Shown: positions 1-7,255 of the stretch, in pieces | Layout: every line of letters begins with the position of its first letter | How positions within the stretch are numbered: position 1 is the stretch's first letter | Assembly: GCA_015232955.1 (NCBI GenBank) | Contig: JADFYS010000050.1 | Coordinates: 1-10,442 of the forward strand | Length of the DNA stretch: 10,442 nt | Reading direction: 5' to 3' | Source: Gammaproteobacteria bacterium | Lineage (GTDB): Bacteria; Pseudomonadota; Gammaproteobacteria; Thiohalomonadales; Thiohalomonadaceae | The notes under the pieces: generated by a model | What the model saw: the letters and a program-made list of their open reading frames with translations, nothing else | The model's database searches: none | Told to the model about the DNA's origin: nothing | Made by a program: the position numbers and the translations under genes

Positions 1-1725
1 GAGGGAGCCCTCTTCCAGCTCTGGCGGCCGAAAGAGGGAGAACTGCAGCCGCGCCCCTTGAAGATCGAGCCGTTCCAGCTGTTCGATATCGGGCAGCGCC
101 CGTCGTGGGGTGTAATCTTCACGGTAGGCGGTGGTGAAGCTGTCGCCATAACGGAGGAAGAGGCGGTTCCCCTCCTCCTCACCGTAGTGGCTTCGGAGAG
201 AGTCGGCCAGCTCCTGCCGCCAGTCATGGAAGAGGATCTCCACCTCGTGCTCCAGCTCTTGACTGTCATAGGCGATGGCCCGCCCCTCGGGAACGGTAAC
301 GATAAAGCGGATGCGGGCAAGGATCGAATCACTAAAGTGGACACGAAAGTTGACATCAAGACCCGACAGCCGCTGCAAAAAGAGCTTCTCCAGCCGTTTA
401 CGGATCTCGGTGGTGTAGCGCTCCCGCGGTACATAGAGGAGGATAGAGAAGAAGCAGCCGTAGAGATCCTGGCGGATAAAGAGACGGATCCGCTGTCGAT
501 CCTGAAGCTGGAGGATACCAAGAGCGGTAGCGGTCACCTCTGCCGCTGAGGCGTGGAACAGCTCGTCCCGCGGCATCTCGGCGATCACATGGTGGAGCTG
601 GCTGGCGCTAAACAGGCCACCCACCGCCTCCGACTCCCGGCGCAACCTCTCCAGCTTGCGCGCCACCAGAGGGATGGTGATCGGATCCTCGCGATAGACC
701 GAAGAGCTATAGAGACCGAGAAAACGGCGCTCACCACAGACCTTCCCCTCAGCATCAAACCGCTTCACCCCGATATAGTCGAGAAAAACCGGACGGTGGA
801 CGGTGGAGCGGGTGGTCGCCTTGGTGATAATCAGCGGATTACGGTCATTGATAATGGTGCAGAGATCGGGGGTGAGGGGGATAAATGGATCTTCGGGGAT
901 GGTTGCAATCTCCTCGCGCAGCACCCCTTTGCCACTTTCGGTGACGATCTGAAACCCCAGCGTCTCCCCCTGCTGCTGCAGACGGTAGTCACGACAGCCG
1001 AGAAAGACAAAGTGGTGGTTCTTCAGCCACTGAAGAAAACTGATCGCCTCGGCAAAGGTGGTGGCAAGCTCTCCCCCCGGGATCTTGAAACGGTGCGCGG
1101 CATCCGCCTCCAACTGGAGGACGGCGTCATCGAGATCGGCAAGCATTCGTGGCCAGTCATCGGTTGCGGCGCGGACATCCTCCAGCACCAGCGCGATCTT
1201 CTGCTGTAGTGTATCCAGCTCGATGGCGTCACTGCGGCGATCAAACTCGATATGGATCACCGCTTCGGTCACAATACCGGCCTCCCCCCGACTGCCGTCA
1301 TCGAGGATCTTCACCAGTTTACCCAGTGGCGAGCGCAGCAGACGATAGACCGGATGGAAGATGATGTGGTTGGTCAGACCATGGCGGTTGAGGGCCATGG
1401 TGATCGACTCCACCAGAAAGGGGCGATCCTCCACCACGAGATCGAGCACGGTGTGTGGCGACTGCCAGCCGTGATCCTCCACCGTTGGGTTGTAGATGTG
1501 CAGCGCCGGGATCTGCGGCTGTCGTTGCAGCATCTGATGCCATTGGGCAAGGAGCGTGGTGTAGAGATCCTCTGGATTGCGCTGTGCGAGATCCGCTGCC
1601 GGAACATTGGCATAGTAGTGGCGGCAGAAGAGGAGCAGCACCTCACTCGGTGCCTCGATCCGCGCCTCCACCAGCGCCAGTAACTGTGAAACCAACTCCT
1701 CATTCTCTTGCCGTAGCATGACCAT
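1..1725 (-). CDS. gdhB: NAD-specific glutamate dehydrogenase, large type, N-terminal part (gene continues past left edge)
   Basis: The large bacterial NAD-dependent glutamate dehydrogenase (about 1,600 residues in known members) deaminates glutamate to 2-oxoglutarate and ammonium in the cytoplasm. The frame is open for 575 codons and leaves the window without a stop, so the catalytic Rossmann region is not visible. The visible part is the N-terminal regulatory region with ACT-like folds. Family-typical stretches are VVEDRPFLVES (residues 97-107), EDVRAATDDW (182-191), FVFLGCRDY (239-247), TRSTVHRPVFLDYIGVKRF (305-323), FLGLYSSSVY (335-344) and LYVPRERYTTEIRKRLE (430-446). The start ATG at 1725 follows GGGGGAG eight bases upstream; a second in-frame ATG lies at 1719, and an in-frame stop at 1747-1749 excludes a much earlier start. 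It lies 14 bases after the lipoprotein gene and is probably co-transcribed with it. Family assignment is confident; the missing C-terminal two thirds and an intact full gene are assumed. Confidence 0.93.
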   Translation of the reverse strand, partial: MVMLRQENEELVSQLLALVEARIEAPSEVLLLFCRHYYANVPAADLAQRNPEDLYTTLLAQWHQMLQRQPQIPALHIYNPTVEDHGWQSPHTVLDLVVEDRPFLVESITMALNRHGLTNHIIFHPVYRLLRSPLGKLVKILDDGSRGEAGIVTEAVIHIEFDRRSDAIELDTLQQKIALVLEDVRAATDDWPRMLADLDDAVLQLEADAAHRFKIPGGELATTFAEAISFLQWLKNHHFVFLGCRDYRLQQQGETLGFQIVTESGKGVLREEIATIPEDPFIPLTPDLCTIINDRNPLIITKATTRSTVHRPVFLDYIGVKRFDAEGKVCGERRFLGLYSSSVYREDPITIPLVARKLERLRRESEAVGGLFSASQLHHVIAEMPRDELFHASAAEVTATALGILQLQDRQRIRLFIRQDLYGCFFSILLYVPRERYTTEIRKRLEKLFLQRLSGLDVNFRVHFSDSILARIRFIVTVPEGRAIAYDSQELEHEVEILFHDWRQELADSLRSHYGEEEGNRLFLRYGDSFTTAYREDYTPRRALPDIEQLERLDLQGARLQFSLFRPPELEEGSL

Positions 1726-1739
1726 CTTCTCTTCTCCCC

Positions 1740-3908
1740 CTAGTCGCTACAGTAATGGGCACTGCTGCCCCAGAGAGTACAGAAGAGGGCGTCACCATGG
1801 CTATAGTAGAGGCTATCGTCTACCATCACCGCGCGATCCTGCTGCAGTGATCCCTGCGGATAGCTGTAACTCTCACCGCTAGCCGCCTCGGCCACCAGCT
1901 CCCCCACTGCGGTGATGGAGGTGGCGGAGATCTCAAACTGATAGAGCGCGGTTCGGGTCCAGTCATACCACTGGCGCGGATCGCCCTCACTGTAGTAGCT
2001 GCCATCTCTGCCACTGGTCTCGTGGAGTTGAATCGGCAGCGCAAGGCGTGGCAGACGACCGGTGGCGCTATCGCCCCCGAGCCAGGTGAAGGCGTGGTGG
2101 TCCTGAATCGCTGCACTCTCACTCCCCCGTTTACCGATTACGACTGAATCGAGCAGCTGCGGCGCGTGGAGGTCGGTCACATCAAACAGCGCCAACTTCA
2201 CCCCTTGTGCCCACGCCCCCCGGTCGTTATCCCCTCCGGCTGAATCGGCAACGGCATCTTTACCCAGTCCAAGGAGGGTGTTGTCATCCACCGGGTGGAG
2301 ATAGTCGCTGTAGCCGGGGATCTCGAGACTCCCGACATGCTGCTCCAGATTGAGCGATTCCGGCTGGGAGAGGTCGATCACATAGAGGGGATCGGTGACG
2401 CGAAAGGTGACAAGATAGGCACGATCCCCCTGAAAACGGGCGGCATAGAGCTGCTCCCCCGGCTTCCCCAAGCCACCAAGGGTGGAGATGAGGGTGAGTT
2501 CGTCCCCCTCCCCCTCCTGCAAAAGGGTGATCCGGGTCGAAGAGTCGCCACTCCAGCTCTCCCCCTCTGAGGTGACGATCCCCAGCGACTCCCCGTCGGC
2601 ACCGATCTCTCCCATCCGAAACGGCTTCTTCTCATTGTCCCAACCCAGGTGCCCGGTTACGCTACCACTGCCACGATAGAGAGGGCCATCGCTGGTGAGG
2701 GCAAACTTGTGGATCGCACTCGTCCAATCCGGAGTGTAGCGAACCAAACCATCACTATCGCTACTGTACTCCGCCAGCGCCGTCGCAAAGTAGGCGGCGT
2801 TGTGGGTCATAAACAGGGTCTCACTCGTCCCGAGAAGGGTCTGGCTCCGCCACTGCGCCGTGGTCGAAGTGGCACTGTCGAGGTCGATCTCGAGCAGAGT
2901 AACCAGATCGGGACTCTCCTCACCGGCAACCACACCCGGTGGTTGGTAAGCGGTCGCTTCGCTCACCAATGGCTTAGATGTGGCGTTGACCGAGATCTTT
3001 GGCAGCAGCTCATCCGCACCGGCAGCCGCCACTAAACTCTCGTTTTTGGCGATATCTTCATCGCTATAGGCGTAGGGGAGATAGCCCTCAATCGCGGGGG
3101 TAAAACGGCTGGCAAGATAGAGGCTGGAACCGATACGGCGAGTGGCGATAAGATAGCCCTCGATCTCGTACCGCTGCTCCAACTGGGGTGATTGCGGCTG
3201 TGAAAAGTCGACCACCTCGACCACACTCTTCCCCTGCTGCCACTGCCACGGACTCCACCACATCCCCCAGTAGCCACTCCTCTGGCCATAGATGAGTACC
3301 AGCCGTTGCTGATCGAGGAGGTAGATTCCAGAGAGTTGAGGGTCATCCGTCTCCCCCACTGCAACCTCGGCGAGAAGCTGCTGCGCCGGAGTGGCGGCAT
3401 CGAGCTGGTAGATCTGCAACCGGTTTCCGCTCTCAGAGGAGGGTGAGGGGGCGATAGCGGTCACGCTAGCCGGTTCAGGCTCCGCTGTCGTCTCTGCAAC
3501 CATCGCCATCGGATAGTAGATCGGCTCGGATGGTGCGACACGGTAGAGGCGATCGCCGTCACTCTTGATAATATCGGCCTCATCCACCCCCTCGACCTGA
3601 AGATTGGTGGTGGAGACGCTGCGTCCGCTCTCTCCGGTGTTGGTGGCGGTGGCGGTGGCGGTGGGTGCTGCGGCTGCGCTATCTTGCGCCATCTCCATAA
3701 TATAGAACTGCGGCTCCGCTTCGCGGTTGGCGAGACCGCTGCGAATCAGCTCCAGCAGCTGCTGCTCTGTTGCCACCTGTTTCAGGGCGACAGCGCTGTC
3801 GCTCTTCCCCCCGGGATCGGTGGTTGAACTATCACTCTCGGAGGAGAGGGAGCAGCCGGTAACCCATAGAGAGAACAGCAGTAGAAAAGGGGAGTAGAGA
3901 TAGAACAT
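1740..3908 (-). CDS. Secreted lipoprotein with beta-propeller domain (PF09826 / COG4880 type)
   Basis: The 722-residue product begins with a short hydrophobic signal peptide ending in a lipobox, VTGC, with the lipidated cysteine at residue 19, so it should be a membrane-anchored lipoprotein facing the periplasm or surface. A low-complexity Ser/Thr/Ala linker (about 20-100) includes PTATATAT at 82-89. Next comes NLQVEGVDEADIIKSDGDRLY (from residue 102), the hallmark opening of the secreted beta-propeller family distantly related to WD40 proteins. The rest, to about residue 700, has the repeated short beta-strand pattern expected of blades, for example LYVIDLSQPESL and LALFDVTDLHAPQLLDSV. Two cysteines near the C terminus (FCTLWGSSAHYC) could form a disulfide. 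The ATG at 3908 has a strong AGGAGG (3914-3919, minus strand) five bases upstream. The family has no established biochemical role that I know of; a scaffold or protease-like function would be a guess. It is the first gene of the unit with the glutamate dehydrogenase. Confidence 0.88.
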   Translation of the reverse strand: MFYLYSPFLLLFSLWVTGCSLSSESDSSTTDPGGKSDSAVALKQVATEQQLLELIRSGLANREAEPQFYIMEMAQDSAAAAPTATATATNTGESGRSVSTTNLQVEGVDEADIIKSDGDRLYRVAPSEPIYYPMAMVAETTAEPEPASVTAIAPSPSSESGNRLQIYQLDAATPAQQLLAEVAVGETDDPQLSGIYLLDQQRLVLIYGQRSGYWGMWWSPWQWQQGKSVVEVVDFSQPQSPQLEQRYEIEGYLIATRRIGSSLYLASRFTPAIEGYLPYAYSDEDIAKNESLVAAAGADELLPKISVNATSKPLVSEATAYQPPGVVAGEESPDLVTLLEIDLDSATSTTAQWRSQTLLGTSETLFMTHNAAYFATALAEYSSDSDGLVRYTPDWTSAIHKFALTSDGPLYRGSGSVTGHLGWDNEKKPFRMGEIGADGESLGIVTSEGESWSGDSSTRITLLQEGEGDELTLISTLGGLGKPGEQLYAARFQGDRAYLVTFRVTDPLYVIDLSQPESLNLEQHVGSLEIPGYSDYLHPVDDNTLLGLGKDAVADSAGGDNDRGAWAQGVKLALFDVTDLHAPQLLDSVVIGKRGSESAAIQDHHAFTWLGGDSATGRLPRLALPIQLHETSGRDGSYYSEGDPRQWYDWTRTALYQFEISATSITAVGELVAEAASGESYSYPQGSLQQDRAVMVDDSLYYSHGDALFCTLWGSSAHYCSD
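3642..3665. repeat. Hexanucleotide tandem repeat GGTGGC (three exact copies plus one variant)
   Basis: GGTGGC occurs at 3642, 3648 and 3654, followed by GGTGGG at 3660. On the coding strand it gives Thr-Ala repeats (residues 82-89 of the lipoprotein) in the linker between lipid anchor and propeller. The six-base unit keeps the frame if the copy number changes, so slippage would alter linker length rather than inactivate the gene. Confidence 0.8.
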
Positions 3909-4118
3909 TGGAGCCTCCTCAGCCAGGATAATTGGCAGTAGTACGGGTGGGATCGGGCATGATTATTTCAACCAGAGCGTGCCATTGTACCAAGGTGTTT
4001 GGCCTATTCATCACATTTTTCAGTGCCGATAGTGGTAGAGTAGCGGCCAAGGGTGCATCGGCCTGACCGATGGCGATAATTTTGTAGCGATAAGAGAGTA
4101 TCCAAGGAGGAGCAAGCG
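3909..4118. promoter_or_regulatory. Divergent intergenic region with start signals for both operons
   Basis: This 210-base gap separates the divergently transcribed lipoprotein-gdhB and gnd-zwf-pgl units and is more AT-rich than its flanks. It should hold both promoters. For the minus strand, TACAAT (plus-strand ATTGTA at 3984-3989) is a plausible -10, but I see no good -35 at normal spacing. For the plus strand, GATAAT (4075-4080) is a plausible -10, again with a poor -35, which suggests activator dependence or another sigma factor. Other structure: an inverted repeat at 4056-4072, GCGATAA twice (4073 and 4087) and CCAAGG three times (3990, 4047, 4102). The ribosome-binding sequence of gnd, AAGGAGG, is at 4104-4110. 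No HexR-type palindrome (known in gammaproteobacterial zwf promoters) was recognised. Promoter calls are by eye only. Confidence 0.5.
4056..4072. promoter_or_regulatory. Inverted repeat, candidate operator upstream of gnd
   Basis: CATCGG (4056-4061) and CCGATG (4067-4072) are perfect inverted arms separated by CCTGA. The repeat ends two bases before the candidate -10 GATAAT (4075-4080), so a protein bound here would lie in the -35/-10 spacer of the presumed gnd promoter. It could equally be a short hairpin in a leader transcript or a chance palindrome. No known regulator site was matched. Confidence 0.35.
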
Positions 4119-5039
4119 ATGAAACTGGCAATGATCGGTCTGGGAAGAATGGGCGCCAATATGGCACGACGCCTCAGCCGCGATGGACATCAGGTGGTCG
4201 CCTACAACCGTACCCGCAGTGTCGGGGATGAGCTGGCAGCAACCGAGGAGAATATCGAGGTGGCGGCCGATCTCGGCGAGGTGATCGCCATGCTTGAGGC
4301 GCCACGGGTGATCTGGATGATGCTGCCACATCAGATCCTCGACACCAGTATCGAGGCGCTGCAGGAGGCGGGGCTGGAGAGGGGAGATCTGGTGATCGAT
4401 GGCGGTAACTCCAACTTTAACCACTCCATGGCCCGCGGCGAAAAGCTACAGCAGCAGGGGTTCCACTTTATGGATGCCGGCACTTCCGGCGGGATCTGGG
4501 GGCTGGAGAACGGCTACTCGCTGATGGTTGGCGGAAGTGATAAGGCGGTAGCGATGGTGGAACCGGCGCTGCGCAGCCTCGCCCCGGCAGCAGATCAGGG
4601 GTGGGGCCATGTCGGTCCCGTCGGCTCCGGCCACTTCACCAAGATGATTCACAACGGCATCGAATACGGGATGATGCAGGCCTATGCCGAGGGGTATGAG
4701 CTACTCCACGCCCGCGACGACTTTAATCTCGACCTCGAGCAGATCTCGAAGATCTGGCAGCACGGCAGTGTCGTCCGCTCTTGGCTCCTCGACCTCTGTA
4801 CCGACGCCTTGGGCAAAGATCCGAAGCTGGAGAAACTGAGCGACTGGGTCGACGATTCGGGTGAGGGACGGTGGACGATCCATGAGTCGATCGACGCCGC
4901 CATCCCCACCCCGGTCCTCACCATGGCGCTGATGATGCGCTTTCGCAGCCGACAGGACTCCTCTTTTGCCGGGCGGATGCTGGCGGCGATGCGTGCCGGT
5001 TTTGGCGGCCATGCGGTGAAAGAGAACCACAAGGAGTAG
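4119..5039 (+). CDS. gnd: 6-phosphogluconate dehydrogenase, decarboxylating, short (GndA-like) type
   Basis: The enzyme oxidatively decarboxylates 6-phosphogluconate to ribulose-5-phosphate, the last step of the oxidative pentose phosphate branch, in the cytoplasm. The 306-residue length fits the short class, as opposed to about 470 residues in E. coli Gnd. The N-terminal Rossmann motif is GLGRMG (7-12), followed after the second strand by YNRT (29-32). Substrate and catalytic motifs are DGGNS (94-98), GTSGGIWG (121-128) and KMIHNGIEYGMMQAYAEG (175-192), which holds the expected Lys175, Asn179 and Glu182. DSGEGRWT (246-253) and FGGH near the C terminus are typical of the short class. Asn-Arg-Thr after the second strand resembles NADP-specific enzymes, whereas many short types have an acidic residue there, so cofactor preference is open. 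The ATG has AAGGAGG eight bases upstream. The stop is four bases before zwf and overlaps its ribosome-binding site. Confidence 0.95.
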   Translation: MKLAMIGLGRMGANMARRLSRDGHQVVAYNRTRSVGDELAATEENIEVAADLGEVIAMLEAPRVIWMMLPHQILDTSIEALQEAGLERGDLVIDGGNSNFNHSMARGEKLQQQGFHFMDAGTSGGIWGLENGYSLMVGGSDKAVAMVEPALRSLAPAADQGWGHVGPVGSGHFTKMIHNGIEYGMMQAYAEGYELLHARDDFNLDLEQISKIWQHGSVVRSWLLDLCTDALGKDPKLEKLSDWVDDSGEGRWTIHESIDAAIPTPVLTMALMMRFRSRQDSSFAGRMLAAMRAGFGGHAVKENHKE

Positions 5040-5043
5040 CGCG

Positions 5044-6546
5044 ATGGTGATGCAAAACCCCGGATCGGGAGAGGAGTGTTTCGAGTGTACCCAACCGGCC
5101 CCCAGTAATATCGTCATCTTCGGTGCCACCGGAGATCTCGCCAAGCGCAAACTCCTCCCCTCTCTGCTGCGGATGGTTCAGTTTGGCCTGCTTGATCCCC
5201 GGAGCCGGATCATCGGCATCGTCAGAAACGATTCCGATCAGTGGGTCGAGTTTGTCCGAAGCGCCCTCCTCGACTACTCCTCCCTCGCCAAAAGCGGTAT
5301 CGACATCGCCCCTTTTCTGCAGATGCTCCACCCGGTAGAGGGGGATCTTGAGGAGAGCGAGACCTATCAAGGGATCCTCCGCACCCTGCAGCGCCACGAA
5401 GATCAGGTCAACGCCCTCTTCTACTGCGCCATCCCTCCCGGCTGGTACACCTGCGTCGCCCATCACCTCGGTGCCAGCGGCCTTATCGCTGAGAATGAAG
5501 GGTACCGTCGTCTGGTGATCGAGAAGCCGTTCGGACGGGATCTTGAGAGTGCGCAGAAGGTGAACCGTGAGCTGTGGCGAGTGATGGATGAGTCCCAGAT
5601 CTACCGCATCGACCACTATCTCGGTAAAGAGAGTGTGCAGAACCTCTTTGTCTTCCGCTTCGCCAACTCGCTGCTCGAACCGCTCTGGAACCGCAACTAC
5701 ATCGATCATGTCCAGATCTCTGCTGCCGAGACCCTCGGCGTCGAGTATCGCGCCCCCTACTACGAAAAGGCGGGGGCACTGCGCGATATGATCCAGAGCC
5801 ACCTGATGCAGGTGATGACACTGGTGGCGATGGAACCCCCTACCGACTTTAGCGCCAACGATATTCGTGACGAGAAGGTGAAGGTGCTGCGGGCGGTTCG
5901 CCCCATCGCCCTCGATGCGGTGGAAAAGGTCGCCCTCGCCGCCCAGTACGCCTCGGGCAGGGGGGGGGACGGCAAGCCCCTTGCCGCCTACTGTACCGAA
6001 CCCGGGGTTGCCGCCGACTCCTCCACCGAGACCTTCGCCGCGGTCAAGTTCTATATCGACAACTGGCGCTGGCAGGGGGTCCCCTTTCTCCTCTGGAGTG
6101 GCAAACGGATGGAGAAGCGGGTGTCAGAGGTGATGATCCGCTTCCGCCAACCGCCACACAACCTGTTTGAGGGGGGAGAACCCCCCATCTCCAACGCCCT
6201 GATCTTTCGCCTTCAGCCCGACGAGGGGATGTTCCTGCGGATGAACGCCAAACAGCCGGGTCTCACCACCCGAATGCAGCGGCTGGTGATGAAAGCGCCC
6301 TACCAGAGTCAGGATGGCGATATGTATGACGCCTATGAGATCCTCCTCCACGATGTGCTGCTGGGAGAGGCGTCGCTCTTCTCCCGCGCCGATGAGGTGG
6401 AGGAGTCGTGGAAGATCATCCACCCCATTCTCGAAAAGTGGGAGGAGTCGTTCTCGCTCCCCCGCTATCGTGCCGGAACCTGGGATGTACCGGGGATGGA
6501 TCAACTGCTCAACGACTGCCTCTACGGCTGGCATAAACCGACTTAG
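5044..6546 (+). CDS. zwf: Glucose-6-phosphate 1-dehydrogenase
   Basis: It oxidises glucose-6-phosphate to 6-phosphogluconolactone with NAD(P)+, the entry step of the oxidative pentose phosphate and Entner-Doudoroff routes. The 500 residues match the family's usual length. The nucleotide-binding motif GATGDLAKRKL is at 27-37, EKPFG at 160-164, the substrate-binding signature RIDHYLGKE at 188-196, the probable catalytic base His253 in IQSHLMQ, STETF at 327-331 and IDNWRW at 338-343. Where most family members read YLRTGKRL, this protein has LLWSGKRM (349-356): the Lys354 position is kept but Arg is replaced by Trp351. A run of nine G lies in the codons for GRGGDG (305-310). AAGGAG at 5031-5036, immediately before the gnd stop, serves ATG 5044; a second Met at residue 3 (5050) is also possible. 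Four bases separate it from gnd. Confidence 0.97.
   Translation: MVMQNPGSGEECFECTQPAPSNIVIFGATGDLAKRKLLPSLLRMVQFGLLDPRSRIIGIVRNDSDQWVEFVRSALLDYSSLAKSGIDIAPFLQMLHPVEGDLEESETYQGILRTLQRHEDQVNALFYCAIPPGWYTCVAHHLGASGLIAENEGYRRLVIEKPFGRDLESAQKVNRELWRVMDESQIYRIDHYLGKESVQNLFVFRFANSLLEPLWNRNYIDHVQISAAETLGVEYRAPYYEKAGALRDMIQSHLMQVMTLVAMEPPTDFSANDIRDEKVKVLRAVRPIALDAVEKVALAAQYASGRGGDGKPLAAYCTEPGVAADSSTETFAAVKFYIDNWRWQGVPFLLWSGKRMEKRVSEVMIRFRQPPHNLFEGGEPPISNALIFRLQPDEGMFLRMNAKQPGLTTRMQRLVMKAPYQSQDGDMYDAYEILLHDVLLGEASLFSRADEVEESWKIIHPILEKWEESFSLPRYRAGTWDVPGMDQLLNDCLYGWHKPT
5960..5968 (+). repeat. Homopolymer of nine G inside zwf
   Basis: Nine consecutive G lie in the codons for Arg-Gly-Gly (residues 306-308 of the enzyme), a surface-loop position in the family where Gly-rich sequence is normal. 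The frame is coherent on both sides. Such tracts are prone to polymerase slippage and to sequencing error. Confidence 0.85.
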
Positions 6547-6549
6547 GAG
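6545..6549 (+). promoter_or_regulatory. Ribosome-binding site that decides the pgl start
   Basis: AGGAG overlaps the last two bases of the zwf TAG stop and lies seven bases before TTG 6557. It supports a TTG start for pgl, just where homology to 6-phosphogluconolactonases begins, and implies translational coupling with zwf. Confidence 0.7.
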
Positions 6550-6556
6550 TCTCCAC

Positions 6557-7249
6557 TTGACCAGAACTGCACCCCCCGAGTGGCGGGTCTTCACCACCAG
6601 TAACGAACTGTGCGAGGCGGTCGCCCACCTGATAATCGAGACCCTGCAGCCACGCCTGAAGCAGGGTCACCGCGTTCATATGGTGGTTCCCGGAGGGCGC
6701 TCTCCACAGCCGATTTTCAAACTTCTCCGCAGTTCAGTACCCGACTGGTCTCAGATTGAGATCTACCCCAGTGATGAACGCGCCCTCCCCCGCAACCACC
6801 CCGAACGCAACGATCTCATGATTCGTAGCCTGCTTCAGGGGGAGGGGGGGCTGCCTGCTGCCAATTTTCACCCCATCCCTGCAGAGCTGGGAGCGGTGGC
6901 CGCCGCTGTGGCGTATCACCAGCTCCTGCAGAGTCGCCCCCCGTTTGATATCGCCCTCCTCGGGATGGGGGAGGATGGCCACACCGCCAGCCTCTTTCCC
7001 GATAACCCTGCGCTGAGTGATCCCGCCGAGGCGGTGGCGGTGTTCGCCGCTCCCAAACCGCCCCCGGAGCGGGTCTCCCTCGGTCTGCAGCGGCTGCAGC
7101 AGGCGCGACTTACCATCCTCCTCGCTACCGGCGCCGGCAAACAGACCGCACTACAGCAGATTCGACAGGGGATCCCGCTCCCCGCGGCACAGGTCGGCGC
7201 CGATCTCTGCTTCTGTGATCAGGCGGCATGGGGGGACGATCCCGTCTGA
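6557..7249 (+). CDS. pgl: 6-phosphogluconolactonase (DevB type), TTG start
   Basis: It hydrolyses 6-phosphogluconolactone, the zwf product, to 6-phosphogluconate, the gnd substrate. The product is 230 residues, the usual size of the family. Motifs in order are VPGGRSP (44-50, usually SGGSTP-like), SDERALPRNHPERND (72-86, the DER motif and its follow-up), the highly conserved LLGMGEDGHTASLFP (134-148), PPERVSL (169-175) and TGAGK (191-195). The open frame extends upstream to 6314 inside zwf, but that part resembles no lactonase and overlaps zwf by over 200 bases. TTG 6557 with AGGAG seven bases upstream is the better start. There is no ATG or GTG between the zwf stop and the first conserved residues. 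Ten bases separate it from zwf and six from the next gene. Confidence 0.94.
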   Translation: MTRTAPPEWRVFTTSNELCEAVAHLIIETLQPRLKQGHRVHMVVPGGRSPQPIFKLLRSSVPDWSQIEIYPSDERALPRNHPERNDLMIRSLLQGEGGLPAANFHPIPAELGAVAAAVAYHQLLQSRPPFDIALLGMGEDGHTASLFPDNPALSDPAEAVAVFAAPKPPPERVSLGLQRLQQARLTILLATGAGKQTALQQIRQGIPLPAAQVGADLCFCDQAAWGDDPV

Positions 7250-7255
7250 CCGCTG

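Noticed and set aside
58..1683. Three long plus-strand open frames (58-549, 553-1209, 1252-1683) covering almost the whole left region
   Set aside because: They share codon boundaries with the minus-strand glutamate dehydrogenase and are open only because that gene rarely uses codons that read as stops in reverse. Their translations look unlike any protein family, while the opposite strand matches a family throughout.
3549..3558. GGCGATCGCC palindrome, resembling the cyanobacterial HIP1 core
   Set aside because: I noticed it only once, inside the lipoprotein gene; HIP1 is meaningful only when highly repeated.
4025..4118. Possible HexR operator upstream of gnd-zwf
   Set aside because: Expected on grounds of function, but no TGTA...TACA-type palindrome matching the known HexR site was found.
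3919..4424. Minus-strand frames across the intergenic region and gnd start (3919-4167, 4020-4424)
   Set aside because: They overlap the gnd coding region antisense, show no family resemblance and would fill the region needed for the divergent promoters.
4918..5802. A 294-codon minus-strand frame opposite gnd and zwf
   Set aside because: It lies antisense to two confidently recognised enzymes, resembles no family and is explained by codon bias in GC-rich coding DNA.
6314..6556. Upstream extension of the pgl frame to an ATG at 6314
   Set aside because: It overlaps zwf out of frame, gives an arginine- and serine-rich sequence unlike lactonases, and TTG 6557 has a well-placed ribosome-binding site.
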